DNA from: Allohahella sp002354735
GTDB taxonomy: Bacteria; Pseudomonadota; Gammaproteobacteria; Pseudomonadales; Oleiphilaceae
Reading direction: 5' to 3'
NCBI RefSeq assembly: GCF_047946665.1
Contig: NZ_CP172312.1
Span: 62,001 to 126,000, forward strand
Length of the DNA: 64,000 nt
The first letter of the stretch is position 1. Each line of letters starts with the position of its first letter. Below, one piece after another: positions 41,038 to 49,900 of the stretch. The notes below the pieces were generated by a model that saw only the letters and a program-made list of their open reading frames with translations, ran no database searches and was not told where the DNA came from. The position numbers were made by a program, and so were the translations under genes.

Positions 41038-41219
41038 CTGCCGCAGTTGTTCGATATCCTCTCGCGATGTCAGCGGGTAGTCGCGCCGCCCTGTCTATTT
41101 CAGATAAGTAGCGCCTTCCAAAGACGCTCTTCAACCTTTATCCTGCTATTATCTTGTTTTGGATAATTGAAGATAATTGGCTCATCTCTCCGACCAGCTC
41201 GACAGAATGGATCTACAAA

Positions 41220-42410
41220 ATGCGCAAAGATCGTGGACACTTCTATCGGCCGGAACTTGTGCAGAAGTTCGCAGATGATATTACCGGTCAGAATCCGTTC
41301 AGCGACAGCTCAAACGGATTATTTCTGAGCGGGCCAAGGCGCACAGGCAAAACGTCCTTTCTTCGTAACGAACTCATGCCAGCTCTGAGCAACTACGGTT
41401 ATCTCGTGCTCTACTGTGACATGATGAATGAGCCTGGCTATGACGCCTTCAACGCCTTCAAAGTAGCCGTGTCCCGCACCGCCGACGCGATAGGCTTGAG
41501 TGGGCTCATTGGGGCTGGCGGCATGGGCTTCAACGAGATCAAAGTACCTTCGGTCGGTACTATCGATCCAAAGCTCATTGCTGCCATAGACTTTCGCACC
41601 GTTGAGACCGCTTTGAGTGACCTGCGCAGAAAAGTCAGTAAGGATATCGTTCTCGTGATAGATGAAGCCCAGCTGGCAATGACCCACCACAATGGTAACG
41701 CGTTTATGGCAGGCTTGAAGAGCGCACGGGATCAAATGCGCTCGGACGGTCAGCAGCATCTACTTCTGATCATGACCGGTTCTGATCGCGATAAGCTGAT
41801 GCGACTGGTTACCAGCAAGAATGCGGCCTTTTACGGTAGCCAGGTGCAGGAGTTTCCCTTGCTCGATGAGCGCTACATCGACTTTGTCTGCAAGCTGGCT
41901 GAAGACTTCACCAAGGTTCAGATGCTCGATCGGAACAAAATGGCCCGCGCTTTCGAGCTGTTCGAGCACGAGCCACAAACCTTCAAGAGTGCTCTGTCGA
42001 CCATCCTCAGCAAGCGGGCTCTCGGGTCAGAAACGGTGGTTCGAATCGAGACACAGATGGTTGATATGGCAATAGCGCAGCGTCTGGCGTTGATCGAGCG
42101 TTTTCAAAACACGGTGAAGGCCTTGCCGCCTCTGCAACAGGCTATCGTCACTCTAGTAGCTGAAAAGGGCGAAAACTTCGAACCCTACACTCAGGTTTCG
42201 CTGGATTACTACACCCGTGCCACGGGCGAAGTGGTGACGCCATCACGCGTTCAGAAAGCTCTGGACAAACTGCGCGCAGACGATTCAGCTATTCTCTGGA
42301 AGTCTCATCAAGGGCAATACGCCTTACAAGAAGGTGCCATGGCCAGGTGGATGCGCGAGGGTCGCCCAGATGAAATTTCCAGATCAGGCCGATTGAGTAA
42401 GCGAACTTGA
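41220..42410 (+). CDS. AAA-type ATPase of unknown role
   Basis: From the ATG at 41220 the product is 396 aa. Walker A is FLSGPRRTGKTSFLRNE and Walker B is IVLVIDEAQLAMTHH, as in STAND/Orc-like AAA proteins. A C-terminal winged-helix-like region (PSRVQKALDKLRADD) follows. No toxin, transposase or partner gene is adjacent. An in-frame start at 41154 is less likely. Confidence 0.8.
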   Translation: MRKDRGHFYRPELVQKFADDITGQNPFSDSSNGLFLSGPRRTGKTSFLRNELMPALSNYGYLVLYCDMMNEPGYDAFNAFKVAVSRTADAIGLSGLIGAGGMGFNEIKVPSVGTIDPKLIAAIDFRTVETALSDLRRKVSKDIVLVIDEAQLAMTHHNGNAFMAGLKSARDQMRSDGQQHLLLIMTGSDRDKLMRLVTSKNAAFYGSQVQEFPLLDERYIDFVCKLAEDFTKVQMLDRNKMARAFELFEHEPQTFKSALSTILSKRALGSETVVRIETQMVDMAIAQRLALIERFQNTVKALPPLQQAIVTLVAEKGENFEPYTQVSLDYYTRATGEVVTPSRVQKALDKLRADDSAILWKSHQGQYALQEGAMARWMREGRPDEISRSGRLSKRT

Positions 42411-42434
42411 GCTTTCGCCGAGGACAATTCTCTA

Positions 42435-42935
42435 CTACTCCATAGACTGCAACACCTTGGCCAATAGCCGATCCAGCTGCTCGATATCCTCATCGGACAC
42501 CTTCGAAATCATCTCGCGATGCTTACGGCTAATCGCGAGCATAGATTCCTCCGCCACGTTCTTCCCCTCTGGCGTGAGCTCCACGAGCTTGCTCCGCCCA
42601 TCCAGCTCATTATCCACCCGCTGTACCAGACCTGCCGCTTCCAGACGATGCAGCACTTTGGTCAGTCCACCCGAACTCACCAGCATGTAGTAATACAGCT
42701 GCGTTGGTGAAAGACGATAGGGCTCGCCGCTCCGGCGCAGGGTGCTCAGCAACCTGAAGTCCGCATCCTGCAGCCCTTGCGCTTCCATCACCTGTCGAAT
42801 CACCTGCTGAAAGCCTTCGTTCACCCGGATCATGCGCGGCACCGCCGTGGTCATCAGCGAGTGGGCTTCCGGCCAGTTCTCGCGCATCAGTGCGAGGAAT
42901 TCGTCAAAGGGCAGGTGAGTATTGCTCATGGGCAT
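42435..42935 (-). CDS. MarR-family transcriptional regulator
   Basis: The 166-aa product shows the MarR winged helix: LYYYMLVSSGGLTKVLHRLE, then AGLVQRVDNELDGRSKLVEL, with the D-x-R wing. A second Met lies two codons in (42929). It is divergent from an MFS exporter gene, the usual arrangement in which MarR represses itself and the pump until a ligand binds. Candidate operators lie between them. Confidence 0.93.
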   Translation of the reverse strand: MPMSNTHLPFDEFLALMRENWPEAHSLMTTAVPRMIRVNEGFQQVIRQVMEAQGLQDADFRLLSTLRRSGEPYRLSPTQLYYYMLVSSGGLTKVLHRLEAAGLVQRVDNELDGRSKLVELTPEGKNVAEESMLAISRKHREMISKVSDEDIEQLDRLLAKVLQSME

Positions 42936-42961
42936 TCGGGCTCAGTGAAAGTTCGGCAAAC

Positions 42962-43014
42962 TACCTTGCTGGAAAGATAGATGCAAGGTATTCTCTTTCT
43001 GGAAAGATAGTTGC
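42962..43014. promoter_or_regulatory. likely MarR operator region
   Basis: CTGGAAAGATAGATGC (42969-42984) recurs as CTGGAAAGATAGTTGC (42999-43014), 30 bp apart. The first copy is also flanked by an inverted pair TACCTTGC (42962-42969) and GCAAGGTA (42983-42990). Both lie in the short divergent region between marR and the exporter gene. Confidence 0.6.
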
Positions 43015-43054
43015 GTAGGCAGCTATTCCCTTGATCAGTGTACCCAAGGAACCG

Positions 43055-44254
43055 ATGAATAATCTCAGGTTTGCTCTGCCGATTGCGATGGTCATGGCAC
43101 TGGTGCCACTCGCATTGGATCTTTATTTACCGGCGATGCCGGCTATGGCATTGGATTTCAACGTTGGCGCGGATGATATCGCGACCACGATCAGTCTGTT
43201 CGTGCTGGGTGTGGCGCTCGGCCAACTGGTCGGTGGTCCGCTGTCTGATCGGCTAGGGCGGCGGACGGTTATTCTGAGCGGGCTGGTTGCGTTCTCGGCG
43301 AGCAGCCTCGTGATCATGATGGCTGATGTCCTGTGGGTCGCGCAGCTGGCGCGTTTTGCCCAGGCGATTGGTGGCGGCTTTACTGCTGTATGTATTCCAG
43401 CGCTGATTCGTGATCGTGCGGTGGGCGTAGAGGCGGCCAAGCTATTTTCGCTGGTCGGCCTCATCATGATCGCTGTGCCGGCACTTGCGCCCTCGGTGGG
43501 CGCACTGATCCTTCAGCTTTCGGACTGGCGCAGCATATTCGCGGTGTTATCGGTAGCCGCTGTACTGATGATGTTGATTATCTGGCGCGTGTTGCCGAAA
43601 AGAGGGCCTGCGGTTGATCCGGTAGCGACGCCGACGCCTGTTCTGAAGCGCTATCTGCATGTCTTGCGGCAACGCAATGCTCGTCGATATCTGGCAACCC
43701 AGGCGCTGGCGTTCAGTGTGATGGTCGTGTTCATTACCAACGCATCCTTTATCTACCAGGCGTACTTCGGCGTCTCAGAAAGAACTTTCGGTCTTCTGTT
43801 TGCTGCGAACATCGTGATGCTGGCTGTGCTGAATCGGATCAACAGTTGGCAGCTGAATGTAAGGTCGCCCGAGACAATGTTAAACCTTGCGTTGTGTATA
43901 CAACTTGCAGCTGTTGCTACGCTGGTGAGCACGCTGGCTTTCGATCCACCACTGTGGCTGGTTGCCGGCTGCATCATCCTCACGGTCGGCAGTCACGGCA
44001 TGATCGTGCCTAATTCTGGCGCCTTGTACATGAGTTGCTTCGACCGCCACACTGGCTCAGCCTCAGCTTTTCTCGGCGCCTCCCAGTATCTGTTGGCGGG
44101 CCTTGCCGGCGGCCTGTCGACCCTGCTGCACAACGACACGCTATGGCCCGTTGCGCTGATCATGTTGTCGCTGTCGTTCGCTGCGAACATCATTCTCGGC
44201 AAGGGTCAGCCAGCGGATGACGAGCAGCTGGAAGTGGAGGCCAGCGCGCCTTGA
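43055..44254 (+). CDS. MFS drug-resistance transporter (Bcr/CflA type)
   Basis: This 399-aa protein (ATG 43055, AAGGA upstream) has twelve hydrophobic segments. The start, LPIAMVMALVPLALDLYLPA, matches drug:H+ antiporters of the Bcr/CflA group, and the loop between helices 2 and 3 has GGPLSDRLGRRTV. It is divergent from the MarR gene, which probably controls it. Substrate unknown. Confidence 0.9.
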   Translation: MNNLRFALPIAMVMALVPLALDLYLPAMPAMALDFNVGADDIATTISLFVLGVALGQLVGGPLSDRLGRRTVILSGLVAFSASSLVIMMADVLWVAQLARFAQAIGGGFTAVCIPALIRDRAVGVEAAKLFSLVGLIMIAVPALAPSVGALILQLSDWRSIFAVLSVAAVLMMLIIWRVLPKRGPAVDPVATPTPVLKRYLHVLRQRNARRYLATQALAFSVMVVFITNASFIYQAYFGVSERTFGLLFAANIVMLAVLNRINSWQLNVRSPETMLNLALCIQLAAVATLVSTLAFDPPLWLVAGCIILTVGSHGMIVPNSGALYMSCFDRHTGSASAFLGASQYLLAGLAGGLSTLLHNDTLWPVALIMLSLSFAANIILGKGQPADDEQLEVEASAP

Positions 44255-44270
44255 CCGTGGAGCGCCTAAG

Positions 44271-44690
44271 CTACTCCGCAAGCACCTTCAATGCCTTGTG
44301 GTACTTCTTCGCCCGGGCCATGTCCCGGTTGGTGAGCTGATCAAGACGGGTGAGGTTGAGGTTGTCCTTGATATCGGCAATCTTCACCCGCCTGGCGAGG
44401 TCGTCCTGGGCGATTCTCGCAAGAAAGCTGTCGTAGCTTTCACCGCGCTGCCGTGACAGACAGTCGATCGTAGCGATGATGTCTTCAGAGAAGCCATACT
44501 TCTCAAGATCCGCAGCCGTAAGGCCGGTGTCTTCCACCACATCGTGCAGCACGGCCACGATCATTTCGTCATGGTACTCGAACTGCATCATCACCCTGAG
44601 CGCGTGCAGAATATAGGGGTTGCCGCCCTTGTCGGTTTGACCGGCGTGAGCTCGTGTGGCGATGGCGATCGCCTTGTCCAAATTGGTCAT
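44271..44690 (-). CDS. HD-domain phosphohydrolase (SpoT/MESH1-like)
   Basis: This 139-aa protein keeps the RelA/SpoT hydrolase-type HD signature: ATRAHAGQTDKGGNPYILHA, then VAVLHDVVEDTGLT and RVKIADIKDNLNLT. It has no synthetase, TGS or ACT domain. Such small enzymes may hydrolyse (p)ppGpp or related nucleotides. No functional link to neighbours is visible. Confidence 0.88.
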   Translation of the reverse strand: MTNLDKAIAIATRAHAGQTDKGGNPYILHALRVMMQFEYHDEMIVAVLHDVVEDTGLTAADLEKYGFSEDIIATIDCLSRQRGESYDSFLARIAQDDLARRVKIADIKDNLNLTRLDQLTNRDMARAKKYHKALKVLAE

Positions 44691-44845
44691 GATTGGATAC
44701 GTCCGTGATATCGGCCCCTAAGATAACAGCTCCCGACCTTGGCGTGTAATAGCCCATTGGCTCAGCCGCTCACTAGGCCTGGCACCTTGCAAACTATTCT
44801 GCAATTTCGTGGTCATAGAGCCTCCCTGTAGCAAAAATGTCCCAC

Positions 44846-44890
44846 CTAGGGTTCGCCCTAGTTACCGACGCCTGCATTTATCTTGATAAT
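44846..44890 (+). promoter_or_regulatory. CTAGGG palindrome with -10 hexamer
   Basis: CTAGGG TTCG CCCTAG (44846-44861) is followed after exactly 23 bp by GATAAT (44885-44890). The start codon of the 437-aa substrate gene is at 44927, with AGGGA upstream. This is the clearest example of the box/-10 arrangement. Confidence 0.85.
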
Positions 44891-44926
44891 CGAGTCTACT
44901 TCACTCAGTTACGACAGGGATTGCAC

Positions 44927-46240
44927 ATGACCTCGCTCAGTTCCGTAGGCGCCGCCGGCGCTTCTTTCGCATTCAACCCTTCTGCTGCCGCGGGATTGCC
45001 TCCCAGCGCACAGCAGCTGATTCGAGACTTCACGAATCCATCGACCGGTAGCCTTGATACCCGGGGACTTGCCGACCGAATGGCGGAGCTTGCAGACGGT
45101 AATCAAGAGCTTGCGGAATCGCTGTTCGGTGACGTTGAATCGGCGCTGAAGATGGGCAGGGATTGGCAATTCCCATTGGCTCATCTTCGAGAGGATTTCG
45201 ATATTGCGTTGGGGGGAGGGCAGACTGTTGAGCCGTTGTTCGGCGACCTGTTGGATGCTCACAAAGAGAAGACCGCAGAGCAGCGTGCGGCGCTTCAAAC
45301 ACTTTTGGAGGAGAATCCCGGGTTGGAGCAAAAGCTTGAGAAGGACCCTCACTGGCAGCTTCTCAAGCTTGAGAGTACAAATGCAGATAAGACGCTATTG
45401 GTAGGTATCGGTTCACAATCGACTGGCAGTGGCCAGGCGCTTATGACCCGACTGTTCCAGGCCATTGGCATCGGTACGAGTGGTGCATCGCCAATGGGCC
45501 TAGTGAAAATGACCGCAGGCTTGGTAGGCGATGATATCAACGGCCGGATCGGATCTGAGGCGATGGGAGAGGCTGCTGTTGATCCGTTCGATCTAATCCA
45601 GAATGGTACCGAGTTGATCAAGAGGAGCTTTGGTGAGCGAGAAGCTGCTGCGGATACCCTTCTTGAATACGCTCAGCTTCAGGCAGAATTTCCAAGTGGC
45701 GAACAACTTGACACGGCACGACTTGAGAGAGCGAAGTTCGCTGCTGAAGTGTTGGATCTTCAGAGTATGGCTGTTGATCCAGATGAACTAGTAAAATTCG
45801 CATCCGATACCGCGAACGCCGCTGGAGGCATCGATAGGGTGATCGACGAAGATTATTCTGACTTCACCTTCGATACCAGAGATCGACATTTTCACAATGG
45901 GAGTTTGGACCGAGAGAGCTACTACGACCAGGCGTCAGCGGGCATAGCGGTTTGGGAGCAGGAGGGAGGAAATTGGACTCAGTTGGCGAATGAGGCTATT
46001 AGACATTCTGAAGCAGTTGAGAGGTATATCTCGAGGTCCCCAGCTTTAAATTCGGCCCTGGTTGAGGGCAAGGTTGTGCTGGCCGAAGTTGCTGCCGCAT
46101 CGGACTCCGGGGCAATAAGTCCAGAGCTATCGGAGAAGGTGTCGAAAGTGAATGAGAACCTCAGAGAGCTAATGGCGCCGTTGCAAGAGGACCTTCGGCA
46201 ATTGCAAAAAATCAAAGCCATCTGTGACGCGTATCGTTAA
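44927..46240 (+). CDS. putative T3SS substrate/toxin (437 aa)
   Basis: The ATG at 44927 gives MTSLSSVGAAGASFAFNPSA, a Ser/Ala/Gly-rich start without a signal peptide. An in-frame ATG at 44837 lies upstream of the promoter box and is rejected. Residues about 27-65 (QQLIRDFTNPSTGSLDTRGL) resemble the N-terminal region of the 994-aa toxin. A moderately hydrophobic part near residues 150-200 is rich in Gly/Ser/Met. The C-terminal 100 residues are helical and end LRELMAPLQEDLRQLQKIKA; the same end is found as a gene remnant at 47734-47895. No catalytic motif was recognised. It is followed at 48 bp by an exported ankyrin protein. Confidence 0.75.
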   Translation: MTSLSSVGAAGASFAFNPSAAAGLPPSAQQLIRDFTNPSTGSLDTRGLADRMAELADGNQELAESLFGDVESALKMGRDWQFPLAHLREDFDIALGGGQTVEPLFGDLLDAHKEKTAEQRAALQTLLEENPGLEQKLEKDPHWQLLKLESTNADKTLLVGIGSQSTGSGQALMTRLFQAIGIGTSGASPMGLVKMTAGLVGDDINGRIGSEAMGEAAVDPFDLIQNGTELIKRSFGEREAAADTLLEYAQLQAEFPSGEQLDTARLERAKFAAEVLDLQSMAVDPDELVKFASDTANAAGGIDRVIDEDYSDFTFDTRDRHFHNGSLDRESYYDQASAGIAVWEQEGGNWTQLANEAIRHSEAVERYISRSPALNSALVEGKVVLAEVAAASDSGAISPELSEKVSKVNENLRELMAPLQEDLRQLQKIKAICDAYR

Positions 46241-46288
46241 CCTGCACCGCAAACAAGGTGAAATACTTTTTTCGATAAGGTTAGTGGG

Positions 46289-47662
46289 ATGTCAAGAAAC
46301 CTGATTTTTGTTCTTTGCCTGGTGCTTTTCCCTGGCTGGTCTATCGCCTCGGCCGATGACCAAAAACAGGAGCTTGCTGAGAGACTGGTTTACGCAGTTG
46401 CTCGCATGCCACTAGCTGCGGTTGAAAGTTTTCTAGCGGACGGGGCAGATCCTAACCAGCCTAATCGAAAAGGGCTCACCCCTATGTACTACGCCGCGCT
46501 ATATAATCGCCTTGACGTTGCGGAGACGCTTCTGGCGGCGGGAGCCGATGTAAATAAGGGCGCAAAGTTTGATTTCGATAGCGCCCCTCTATACGTCGCC
46601 GCAACAAGTCTCAGACGTGGTGAAATGATTCGTTTGTTGCTTGATTCTGGCGCTGATCCCAATCGCTGCGGGCAAGACGAAAAAGCCAGCTTCACAGCGT
46701 TAGGCGGCGCGATCGGACGTGCATCTCGAGCCTTTGCATCACAAAAATCTGACAGTGCTGAGGGCTATCTTGACAACATCGAAATACTGCTGAGAAATGG
46801 GGCTACCCCACAGAAGGTTGATCAATGTGAGCAGCTGCCAGCGTTTTCCAAAGCAGTGTCCGCGCCTTGCTACGAGCGACTTCTGCACCGGCTATTGGAT
46901 GCAGGCGCAGAAGTTCCACCCTATGAAGTGCGTGCTCTATCGAAAGACCCTACCTGTACATCCGTTCTAGAACGTGTTTTGAAGTTGACGTCTCCTGAAG
47001 AGCTGCGTGAGGCCGAAATAGTTATCGACGATGCAGTGGAGAGCAACCCGGGTATAGTTCCGCTGCTGCTAGCCCATAAGTTCGACCCTAACGGCCGCGC
47101 GGCTCTCGTTCTCGCCGCGGGGGAGGGGAACGTGGAAATGGTTCGGCTCCTGCTGAGCGCAGGCGCGGACATTAATCAAAAATCGACCTTACAGGGAAAG
47201 CCTCACGATTCTCCACTGACCGCCGCTGTGCGCAGTGAATACGCTGAATCGGTCGTGCCTATTTTACTGTCGGCAGGTGTTGATCTCGAATGGAAGGAAG
47301 ATTTCGGCGGTCATACGGCCTTGATTCTCGCTGTGAGAAGGAAGGGAGGTGCGTCAATGGCGAAGCAGCTTCTCGCTGCTGGTGCAGATGTTAATGGCCA
47401 GGATCGTTCAGGGGAGACTGCTCTGATGCACGCGCTATGGCACCAAGAGGATTATCAGTTGGTTCCTCTACTGCTAGGAGCCGGCGCTGACGCAAATAAA
47501 CCAGATAACACTGGGCGAACTCCACTGATGCGAGCCATGTGCCTATCATTATCCCACCCCATGATACCCCGCCTGCTCGAAGGTGGAGCTAACCCTCACA
47601 TGACCGACCAAGACGGCAATACCGCTGACATGATAGTAGAGAAGGGACTCTGTGATGTTTAA
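46289..47662 (+). CDS. exported ankyrin-repeat protein, candidate immunity protein
   Basis: This 457-aa protein has a signal peptide (LCLVLFPGWSIASA) and about nine ankyrin repeats, for example GLTPMYYAALYNRLDVAETL with LAAGADVN, and GETALMHALWHQEDYQLVPL with LGAGADAN. It should act in the periplasm. It follows the 437-aa substrate by 48 bp, so the two are probably co-transcribed from the palindrome-bearing promoter. Periplasmic ankyrin proteins are known as immunity partners of some antibacterial effectors, which is the basis for the inference. Confidence 0.75.
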   Translation: MSRNLIFVLCLVLFPGWSIASADDQKQELAERLVYAVARMPLAAVESFLADGADPNQPNRKGLTPMYYAALYNRLDVAETLLAAGADVNKGAKFDFDSAPLYVAATSLRRGEMIRLLLDSGADPNRCGQDEKASFTALGGAIGRASRAFASQKSDSAEGYLDNIEILLRNGATPQKVDQCEQLPAFSKAVSAPCYERLLHRLLDAGAEVPPYEVRALSKDPTCTSVLERVLKLTSPEELREAEIVIDDAVESNPGIVPLLLAHKFDPNGRAALVLAAGEGNVEMVRLLLSAGADINQKSTLQGKPHDSPLTAAVRSEYAESVVPILLSAGVDLEWKEDFGGHTALILAVRRKGGASMAKQLLAAGADVNGQDRSGETALMHALWHQEDYQLVPLLLGAGADANKPDNTGRTPLMRAMCLSLSHPMIPRLLEGGANPHMTDQDGNTADMIVEKGLCDV

Positions 47663-47679
47663 GGAGAGCCGCCAGCCAC

Positions 47680-47733
47680 CTGTAGCCCTGGCCTCCTTCA
47701 AAATCGCTGAGAGACCCTCCTCACTATTGCAAC
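47680..47733 (-). pseudogene. 3' remnant of the 160-aa periplasmic protein gene
   Basis: Translated leftward, this piece reads GLSAILKEARATGG, matching GFSAMLKEARATKS at the end of the intact gene at 49317. The remnant shows that the gene once stood here, after the first ankyrin gene, before most of it was lost. Confidence 0.75.
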
Positions 47734-47895
47734 TGCGCAGCGTAGTGGTTCTGGGGACGTAGACAAACTCCGCCCGCAGCTATTCAAAGACTATGCAAAA
47801 CTTCGAGATCTACTGAAACCCATGCAGAAGGGCTGATGGAACTAATTCAGATTAAAACGGATATCGAAAGATTCTCGAACACGGCTGCACAATGA
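47734..47895 (+). pseudogene. C-terminal remnant of a second 437-aa-type substrate gene
   Basis: In one frame it reads GDVDKLRPQLFKDYAKLRDL and LKPMQKG up to a TGA (about 47836). One base shift then continues GLMELIQIKTDIERF to a TGA at 47893-47895. Against the 437-aa protein end (LSEKVSKVNENLRELMAPLQ, then EDLRQLQKIKAICDAY) about 11 of 36 positions are identical without gaps, and most others are conservative. The last TGA overlaps the ATG of the next ankyrin gene. Confidence 0.7.
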
Positions 47896-49310
47896 GGCTT
47901 AGTCGGAGCTCAGGAGCGAGTCGCGCCTCCCGCATTCTGCAAAAATCCGTAGTCATTGCTTTCCTAAGCGTAGACGGAGGATTTGCTTGCGCTGACAGCC
48001 CGCCAGAGTTCACCATTGCAGACAAGTTAGTGGTGGCCGCATATCGTCATCCCACCACGGAGATCAAAAGGCTCTTGGCTGAAGGTGCTGATCCAAATGA
48101 CTCTAGTGAGAACGGATTATTACCGCTAAATGTAGCGGCGAAGAGAAATCGGCTGGATGTGGTAAAGCTACTTCTTGATGCCGGAGCCGACGTGAATGCA
48201 ATACCACCCATGCCCGGGAGTGGCACTGTACTTAGCGATGTCCTTCCAAAATCGAACAGTGTGGAGGTGTTTAAAACCTTGCTGAAAGCGGGTGCAGAGG
48301 CAAACGAATGTGCCACTGTGGGAAAAAGGTCACACTCTTTGCTTGGAATGGCAGTCAATAAGAGCGCCAGAGCTTTTGACGCCAATAACTACGATGAAGC
48401 CGATCAATACCTTGAGAAAGTCGACGCGCTACTTGATCATGGTGCAAACGTACACAAGGTCGAAAAGTGTACTCAGTTACCGGTGATGGCGCTCGCCATC
48501 TCCACGCAGTGTCACATTGCATTAATCGACCGTCTGCAGGAGGCTGGGGCAATTATCGCCGGCCCCCAGCTGGCCACCATCTCGCAAATGCCGAGCTGCT
48601 TGCCAGTTCTGCAGCGAACGGTGAACGGATTGATGGCGGAAGATCTACAAAAAGCAGCGATTACCATCGATGGTGCAGTGAAAAGAAATCCTGAAGCGGT
48701 GCCCATACTGCTTGATGCGGGCTTGAGTCCGGACGGCGATGCGGCACTCGAGGCGGCTGTCTCCAGCAATCGCCCTGAGCTTGTGCAAATGCTGTTGAAG
48801 AGAGGTGCGGACGTAAACCGCTTTCAAAATACCCTCGGTATCGGTAGCCCTACCACGCCGTTGATGAAAGCCGTCAGTACAGATAACGCGCTTGAGCTGG
48901 TCAGCCTGCTCTTGGAAGCGGGTGCAGATCCAAATACTCCAGATGACGGTACTGCCGCCCCGCCACTCATGATTGCGATCTCCCACAAAGACGCCCCGGC
49001 TTTGGTAAGACTGCTTTTGGCGAACGGCGCAAAAGTGAATGGTGAAGACAAAAGCGGGCAAACAGCGTTGTTTCGAGCGCTGTTCACGCCATCTGCAAAA
49101 GAGCTGATTTCACTGCTCATAGAGGCTGACGCTGACGTCAACAAGCAGGACAGCCGAGGACGTACCCCCCTCATGAGGGCTATGTGCGATTCACCCGATC
49201 ACCCGGCACTTCCAGTTCTTTTAGACGCGGGCGCTGATCCGTCAATCACAGACGAGGAGGGGCTGACTGCGGAAATGATTTTTGAGCAGGGCCGCTGCAG
49301 GACGAGCTGA
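47892..49310 (+). CDS. exported ankyrin-repeat protein, paralogue 2 (orphan immunity candidate)
   Basis: This 472-aa protein is a clear paralogue of the 46289 product, with the same N-terminal plan (signal peptide ending near GGFACA, then KLVVAAYRHPTTEIKRLLAE) and the same order of ankyrin repeats (EADADVNKQDSRGRTPLMRA). Its ATG overlaps the stop of the decayed substrate remnant, so its former partner has been lost. It fits an orphan immunity gene retained after duplication of the whole module. Confidence 0.75.
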   Translation: MRLSRSSGASRASRILQKSVVIAFLSVDGGFACADSPPEFTIADKLVVAAYRHPTTEIKRLLAEGADPNDSSENGLLPLNVAAKRNRLDVVKLLLDAGADVNAIPPMPGSGTVLSDVLPKSNSVEVFKTLLKAGAEANECATVGKRSHSLLGMAVNKSARAFDANNYDEADQYLEKVDALLDHGANVHKVEKCTQLPVMALAISTQCHIALIDRLQEAGAIIAGPQLATISQMPSCLPVLQRTVNGLMAEDLQKAAITIDGAVKRNPEAVPILLDAGLSPDGDAALEAAVSSNRPELVQMLLKRGADVNRFQNTLGIGSPTTPLMKAVSTDNALELVSLLLEAGADPNTPDDGTAAPPLMIAISHKDAPALVRLLLANGAKVNGEDKSGQTALFRALFTPSAKELISLLIEADADVNKQDSRGRTPLMRAMCDSPDHPALPVLLDAGADPSITDEEGLTAEMIFEQGRCRTS

Positions 49311-49316
49311 AGAGCG

Positions 49317-49799
49317 TCAGCTTTTTGTAGCCCGGGCCTCCTTCAACATCGCAGAAAACCCCTTCATCACTGTCAGGTAATCATCGAGCGACGATTTCAG
49401 TACCTGAAAGCCACCCTTTTCAACGGTAGCCTTAAAGTCTTTGCAGGACATTTCTGCGATATCAGCTTTGGTGGTCTCGGCGATCTTGGCGTCGAGCAGT
49501 GGCCGCATGGCTTGCCAGTCCTTTGAATGAGTCATCAGTTTCGCTGAGGCACCCTCAAGCTTGCCGACCGAGTTGATCTCGTCCCAGGTCTTAATCGCGT
49601 CTCGGGGAACGAGATCCGGCTCCTCCGTCTGGCATCGGTCATCGACCGAGCGCACCATGTGAATCGGCACGAAGAGCTTGATATAGGCGTCGACGAATGT
49701 ATCTGCGTCTGGTGCGGCCGAGTCTTTGGCAACCGCAAACGGCGTGACCAGCATGAGTGCAGTCGTGAGTAGGGTAGGGAATACGAGGCGGTGGTTCAT
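49317..49799 (-). CDS. small exported protein, unknown (160 aa)
   Basis: The product has a signal peptide (ALMLVTPFAVAKD), then a helical, acidic domain (PDADTFVDAYIKLFVPIHMV) with two Cys residues that could pair. I do not recognise the family. It converges on the second ankyrin gene (stops 6 bp apart), and a remnant of a second copy follows the first ankyrin gene, so it belongs to the duplicated unit even though it lies on the opposite strand. Confidence 0.65.
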   Translation of the reverse strand: MNHRLVFPTLLTTALMLVTPFAVAKDSAAPDADTFVDAYIKLFVPIHMVRSVDDRCQTEEPDLVPRDAIKTWDEINSVGKLEGASAKLMTHSKDWQAMRPLLDAKIAETTKADIAEMSCKDFKATVEKGGFQVLKSSLDDYLTVMKGFSAMLKEARATKS

Positions 49800-49900
49800 A
49801 AAGCATCCTGGCTAATGTAAGCGCGAGTCTCTGTTCGCAGAGGCGGCAAGAATACTATCTTGTAAGCGATGAGAAAGCGTTCGTGTGGTTAGACGGACGG

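Noticed and set aside
44837..44926. N-terminal extension of the 437-aa substrate
   Set aside because: The added 30 residues are encoded by the palindrome and -10 region. The ATG at 44927 has a ribosome site.
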